Shown: positions 13,733 to 16,540 of the stretch, piece after piece | Position numbering within the stretch: the first letter of the stretch is position 1 | How the letters are laid out: each line of letters starts with the position of its first letter | NCBI GenBank assembly: GCA_050734915.1 | Contig: JBOHUX010000037.1 | Location: 1-16,540, forward strand | From: JBOHUX01 sp050734915 | Lineage (GTDB): Bacteria; Chloroflexota; Dormibacteria; Dormibacterales; Dormibacteraceae | Length of the DNA stretch: 16,540 nt | Direction: 5' to 3' | The notes under the pieces: model-generated | The model's input: the letters and a program-made list of their open reading frames with translations, nothing else | Databases searched by the model: none | What the model was told of the DNA's origin: nothing | Translations under genes and position numbers: made by a program

Positions 13733-14806
13733 TTGGCTGATCAGGTCGTCACCGAACCGAGCGAAGGCGTCACCTACCGGGCGGTGCTGGTCCGGCCCGG
13801 ACCGGGGGGGTGGGGGAAGGGCCTCGTCGTCCGGCCCACCGCGACCAGGAACAAGGTTCTTTCCGTCACCGGCGGCGGCATCGATCCCGTCGCCCGGCGG
13901 ATCGCGGAGCTGACCGGCGCCGAAGCCCTGGACGGATTCCACACCACCGTTCCCGACAACCAGATCGCTTGCGTCGTCGTCAATTGCGGCGGCACGGCGC
14001 GGATCGGCGTCTACCCGCGCAAGAAGATCCTCACGGTGGACGTCTATCCCGGCGCTCCCGGGGGCCCGCTGGCCCAATTCATCACCGAGGACCTCTTCGT
14101 CTCGGCGGTGACGCCGAGGCAGGTCGAGCCACTCGAGGGACAGGAGATCCCCGCCCAGCTTGGGCCGGCCGTCGCGGCGGCCGCCGCCGACCGGGAGGTG
14201 CTCGCGGCGGCGAGCGCGGGATCGATCGGCGCGGGACGGGCGGTCCCGGGCGGAGGGGGCGGCTTCGCCCGGCTCTCGGACGGCTTCGTCCGGTTCGGCT
14301 CGTCGATCGGCTACGTCGTCAACACGCTGCTGGCCTCCGGCCGGCAGGCGATCACGCTCACCATCAACACGATCCTGCCCTTCATGGCCTACGTCAGCCT
14401 GCTGCTGGGGATCGTCCTCTACACGGGCGTGGCGCGCGATCTGGGCACCGTCCTCAAGCCGCTGGCGACCAATCCCATCGGCCTCGTCATCATCGGGGTA
14501 ATCGTTGCCCTCCCGTTCCTGTCCCCGATCCTCGGCCCCGGCGCGGCGGTGGCGCAGATCATCGGTGTGCTGATGGGCGCCGAGATCGCGATCGGGGTGA
14601 TCCCCGTCCAGTACGCGCTGCCGACCCTGTTCGCCATCGACGGACAGGTCGGCTGCGACTTCATCCCGGTCGGCCTGGGTCTCGGCGAGGCGCAGCCGGA
14701 GACGGTCGCGGTGGGGACCCCGGCGGTTCTCTTCAGCCGCCAGATCACGTCCCCGCTGGCGGTGGTGCTGGCCTGGCTGGCCAGCTTCGGCATGTATGCG
14801 CGGTGA
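13733..14806 (+). CDS. srlE: PTS glucitol/sorbitol-type IIBC component
   Basis: Accepts phosphate from IIA and completes the membrane channel with the IIC protein. The 357 residues (E. coli SrlE has about 319) begin with a IIB domain. It contains SVTGGGIDPVARRIAELTG and DGFHTTVPDNQIACVVVNCGGTARIGVYP; Cys85 sits in the conserved NCGGTARIGVYP stretch and is the likely phosphorylated residue. An Ala/Gly-rich linker (about 140-180) is longer than usual and may explain the extra length. The C-terminal membrane half has FMAYVSLLLGIVLYTG, FLSPILGPGAAVAQIIGVLMG and FSRQITSPLAVVLAWLASFG. Start TTG 13733 has GGGAGG 6 nt upstream. The stop overlaps the IIA start by four bases (GTGA). Confidence 0.93.
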   Translation: MADQVVTEPSEGVTYRAVLVRPGPGGWGKGLVVRPTATRNKVLSVTGGGIDPVARRIAELTGAEALDGFHTTVPDNQIACVVVNCGGTARIGVYPRKKILTVDVYPGAPGGPLAQFITEDLFVSAVTPRQVEPLEGQEIPAQLGPAVAAAAADREVLAAASAGSIGAGRAVPGGGGGFARLSDGFVRFGSSIGYVVNTLLASGRQAITLTINTILPFMAYVSLLLGIVLYTGVARDLGTVLKPLATNPIGLVIIGVIVALPFLSPILGPGAAVAQIIGVLMGAEIAIGVIPVQYALPTLFAIDGQVGCDFIPVGLGLGEAQPETVAVGTPAVLFSRQITSPLAVVLAWLASFGMYAR

Positions 14807-15222
14807 ATGAACCCTACTACCGCAGCACGGTGCTGCGGGTCGGCTCCGAGGTGGTGGACATGGCCCGGCAGGGAGTCGTCATCCTCTTCGCCGAGCCGGT
14901 CCCGGAGGCACTCGAGACGGTGTCGGTGATCCACAAGCCGGGGCCGCCCCCCGGACGTCTGATGGCGGCCGGCGACGTGCTGTGCGTCGGGCGGATGGCG
15001 CTCACGGTTCGCGAGGTAGGGGCGATGGCCGACGAGAACCTCCGCTCGCTCGGGCACCTGGTCGTCTACGGGGAGACGACCGACACGCCGCTGCTGCCGG
15101 GGGCGATCCGGGCGGAAGGAGGCCTGTCGGCTCCCGGTCCGGGCGATGCGGTCGCGATCGCGCGACCCGGCGGCGTGGGGCCGGCGGATCCGGGCCCCGA
15201 GGAGCGCGGTGGCGCTGCTTGA
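14803..15222 (+). CDS. srlB: PTS glucitol/sorbitol-type IIA component
   Basis: Cytoplasmic carrier that takes phosphate from HPr and gives it to IIB. The 139 residues contain family motifs VGSEVVDM, a hydrophobic strand VVILFAE, then SVIHKPG with His44 as the likely phosphorylated residue. GDVLCVGRMALTVREVG and ENLRSLGHLVVYG are also typical. The start is GTG 14803, overlapping the IIBC stop (GTGA). The final 30 residues are Gly/Pro-rich and likely disordered. The end overlaps the oxidoreductase gene by 14 nt. Together with the preceding genes this gives a complete IIA-IIBC-IIC set. Confidence 0.92.
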   Translation: MNEPYYRSTVLRVGSEVVDMARQGVVILFAEPVPEALETVSVIHKPGPPPGRLMAAGDVLCVGRMALTVREVGAMADENLRSLGHLVVYGETTDTPLLPGAIRAEGGLSAPGPGDAVAIARPGGVGPADPGPEERGGAA

Positions 15223-16540
15223 GCGGCTGCGGGACCGGGTCGGCGCCGGCCGGCCGGTGACGGTCGGGGTCGTGGGGGCGGGCCAGATGGGGGCCGGGCT
15301 GATCGTGCAGATGGAGCATCTCGACTGGTCTCACGTCGTCGGTGTCGCCGACATCGACATCGACCGGGCTCGGGGAGCACTCCGCCTGGCGGGGGTCCCG
15401 GACGAGGAGGTGGTCGTCGTGGACGACCTCTGGGGGGCCGAGCGGGCGGCCGACGCCGGCCGCCGGGTGGTGACGAAGGACGCTGAGCTGATGGCCGCGC
15501 TCAAGACGCACGAGGTGGTCGTGGACGCGACCGGGGTGCCCGAGGTGGGCGCCCGCGTCGCCCACGGCGCGATTCGGGTCGGCAAGCACGTGGTCATGCT
15601 CAACGTCGAAGCGGATGTCACCATCGGGCGCCAGCTGCACCGGATGGCGACCGCGGCCGGCGTCGTCTACACGGGGTCCGCCGGCGACGAGTACGCCGCC
15701 GCGAAGGAGCTCGTCGACTTCGCCCGGCTCCTCGGCTTCCGGCTGGTGGCGGCGGGCAAGGGCAAGAACAACCCCCTCGACCGCACCGCGACCCCGGACC
15801 GGCTCCGCGCCCGCGCGGAGGCGATCGGGGCTGGCCCGGCGATGCTGGCCTCCTTCGTGGACGGCACCAAGACGGCGGTCGAGATGACCTGCCTCGCCAA
15901 CGCGACCGGACTCGTCCCCGACGTGCGGGGGATGCACGGGCCTGACGCTACCGTCGAGGCTCTGCCGGGCATCTTCCGTCCTCGCCAGGAGGGCGGCATC
16001 CTGAACCGGGTGGGAGTGGTCGACTACGCGATCGGGGTCGCCCCCGGCGTGTTCGTCATCATCGACACCGACGATGAGGTGGTGGCGCGGGATCTCCGCT
16101 ACCTGCGGCTGGGGGAGGGACCCTACTGGACGCTCTTCCGTCCCTACCACCTGGCCAACCTCGAAACCCCCCTCTCCATCGCGCGCGCCGCCGTCTACGG
16201 TGATGCCACCATCACGCCGCTGCCGGTACCGGTCGCCGAGACGATCGCCGTCGCGAAGAGGGACCTTCGCCCCGGCGAGGCCCTCGACGTGATCGGCGGC
16301 TTCACGTTCTACGGCCTCATCGAGCAGGCGTCCGTCGCGGCGCGGGAGGGCCTGCTCCCGCTCGGCCTCGCCGAGCACGCGGCCGTGGTCGCCCCCGTCC
16401 GCATGGGTGACCCCATCCCCTGTTCGGCGGTCGAGATCGACCGCACCAGCCTCCTCGCGCGCCTCCGCGAGATGCAGGACGGCGGCCCGCCCGCGGTCGC
16501 CGGGAGAGTGACAATGGTGCATGCGGCACACGAATATGAC
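15209..16540 (+). CDS. NAD(P)-binding oxidoreductase with SAF domain (COG4091-like), partial
   Basis: Predicted dehydrogenase, 444 residues seen; the frame is still open at the window end, so the C-terminus is missing. An N-terminal Rossmann fold has GVVGAGQMGAGL (about 19-30), an acidic VADIDIDRA strand end, and VVDATGVPEVGARVA. The middle has GKHVVMLNVEADVTIG and a catalytic-domain region with AAGKGKNNPLD and FVDGTKTAVEM. The C-terminal region, with VAVAKRDLRPGEALDVIGGFTFYG and LLPLGLAEHAAV, fits the SAF domain. The family is labelled homoserine-dehydrogenase-like, but members occur in sugar operons. GTG 15209 has GAGGAG 4 nt upstream and overlaps the IIA stop. It probably acts on a product of the PTS sugar phosphate. 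Exact substrate unknown. Confidence 0.85.
   Translation, partial: MALLERLRDRVGAGRPVTVGVVGAGQMGAGLIVQMEHLDWSHVVGVADIDIDRARGALRLAGVPDEEVVVVDDLWGAERAADAGRRVVTKDAELMAALKTHEVVVDATGVPEVGARVAHGAIRVGKHVVMLNVEADVTIGRQLHRMATAAGVVYTGSAGDEYAAAKELVDFARLLGFRLVAAGKGKNNPLDRTATPDRLRARAEAIGAGPAMLASFVDGTKTAVEMTCLANATGLVPDVRGMHGPDATVEALPGIFRPRQEGGILNRVGVVDYAIGVAPGVFVIIDTDDEVVARDLRYLRLGEGPYWTLFRPYHLANLETPLSIARAAVYGDATITPLPVPVAETIAVAKRDLRPGEALDVIGGFTFYGLIEQASVAAREGLLPLGLAEHAAVVAPVRMGDPIPCSAVEIDRTSLLARLREMQDGGPPAVAGRVTMVHAAHEYD

Noticed and set aside
13810..14802. N-terminal extension of the IIA frame upstream of 14803
   Set aside because: This part is a shadow of the IIBC gene. IIA similarity begins only after GTG 14803.

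Overview
This is a high-GC bacterial chromosome segment with every supported gene on the + strand. The order clpC, radA, membrane PIN/TRAM ATPase, ispD matches the conserved clpC-radA-yacL-ispD neighbourhood known from Gram-positive-type bacteria. Frequent GTG and TTG starts, strong Shine-Dalgarno sites and very high GC fit a Chloroflexota (Limnocylindria-like) or actinobacterial lineage. I lean to Chloroflexota, but the sequence alone does not prove it.

Layout. 1-355 is a non-coding leader with a 16-bp GC-rich repeat and a candidate clpC promoter. 356-2863 is clpC. 2864-3682 is a gene-free stretch of about 820 bp with two hairpins and an 11-unit minisatellite of 22/23-bp units. 3683-4880 holds two response-regulator genes: a stand-alone receiver, then an OmpR-type regulator whose receiver lacks the phospho-acceptor Asp. 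5017-7885 holds radA, a YacL-like PIN/TRAM membrane protein and a small PRC-barrel-like protein. 7981-9497 holds two adjacent IspD-family genes, the first degenerate at the catalytic motifs and the second canonical.

From ispD onward the window becomes a sugar or polyol phosphotransferase (PTS) locus. ispD overlaps a SorC-family sugar-sensing regulator, followed by a small zinc-ribbon protein and PTS enzyme I. A promoter at about 12382-12410 then leads into gutM, glucitol-type IIC, IIBC and IIA, and an NAD(P)-binding Rossmann/SAF oxidoreductase cut by the window end. Enzyme I would feed phosphate (through an HPr not in this window) to IIA and IIB, and the IIC parts would import and phosphorylate a polyol. 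The oxidoreductase may process the product. No sorbitol-6-phosphate dehydrogenase is visible, so the substrate is open.

The most interesting signal is a 14-bp dyad at 8705-8718 (TGCACA-TG-TGTGCA), just upstream of ispD-sorC-ZnR-ptsI. It matches 11 of 14 bases with 12414-12427, at the predicted start of the gut transcript. Both lie just downstream of a -10-like hexamer. This suggests one regulator, plausibly the SorC protein, controls both transcription units, so that an isoprenoid gene shares PTS control.
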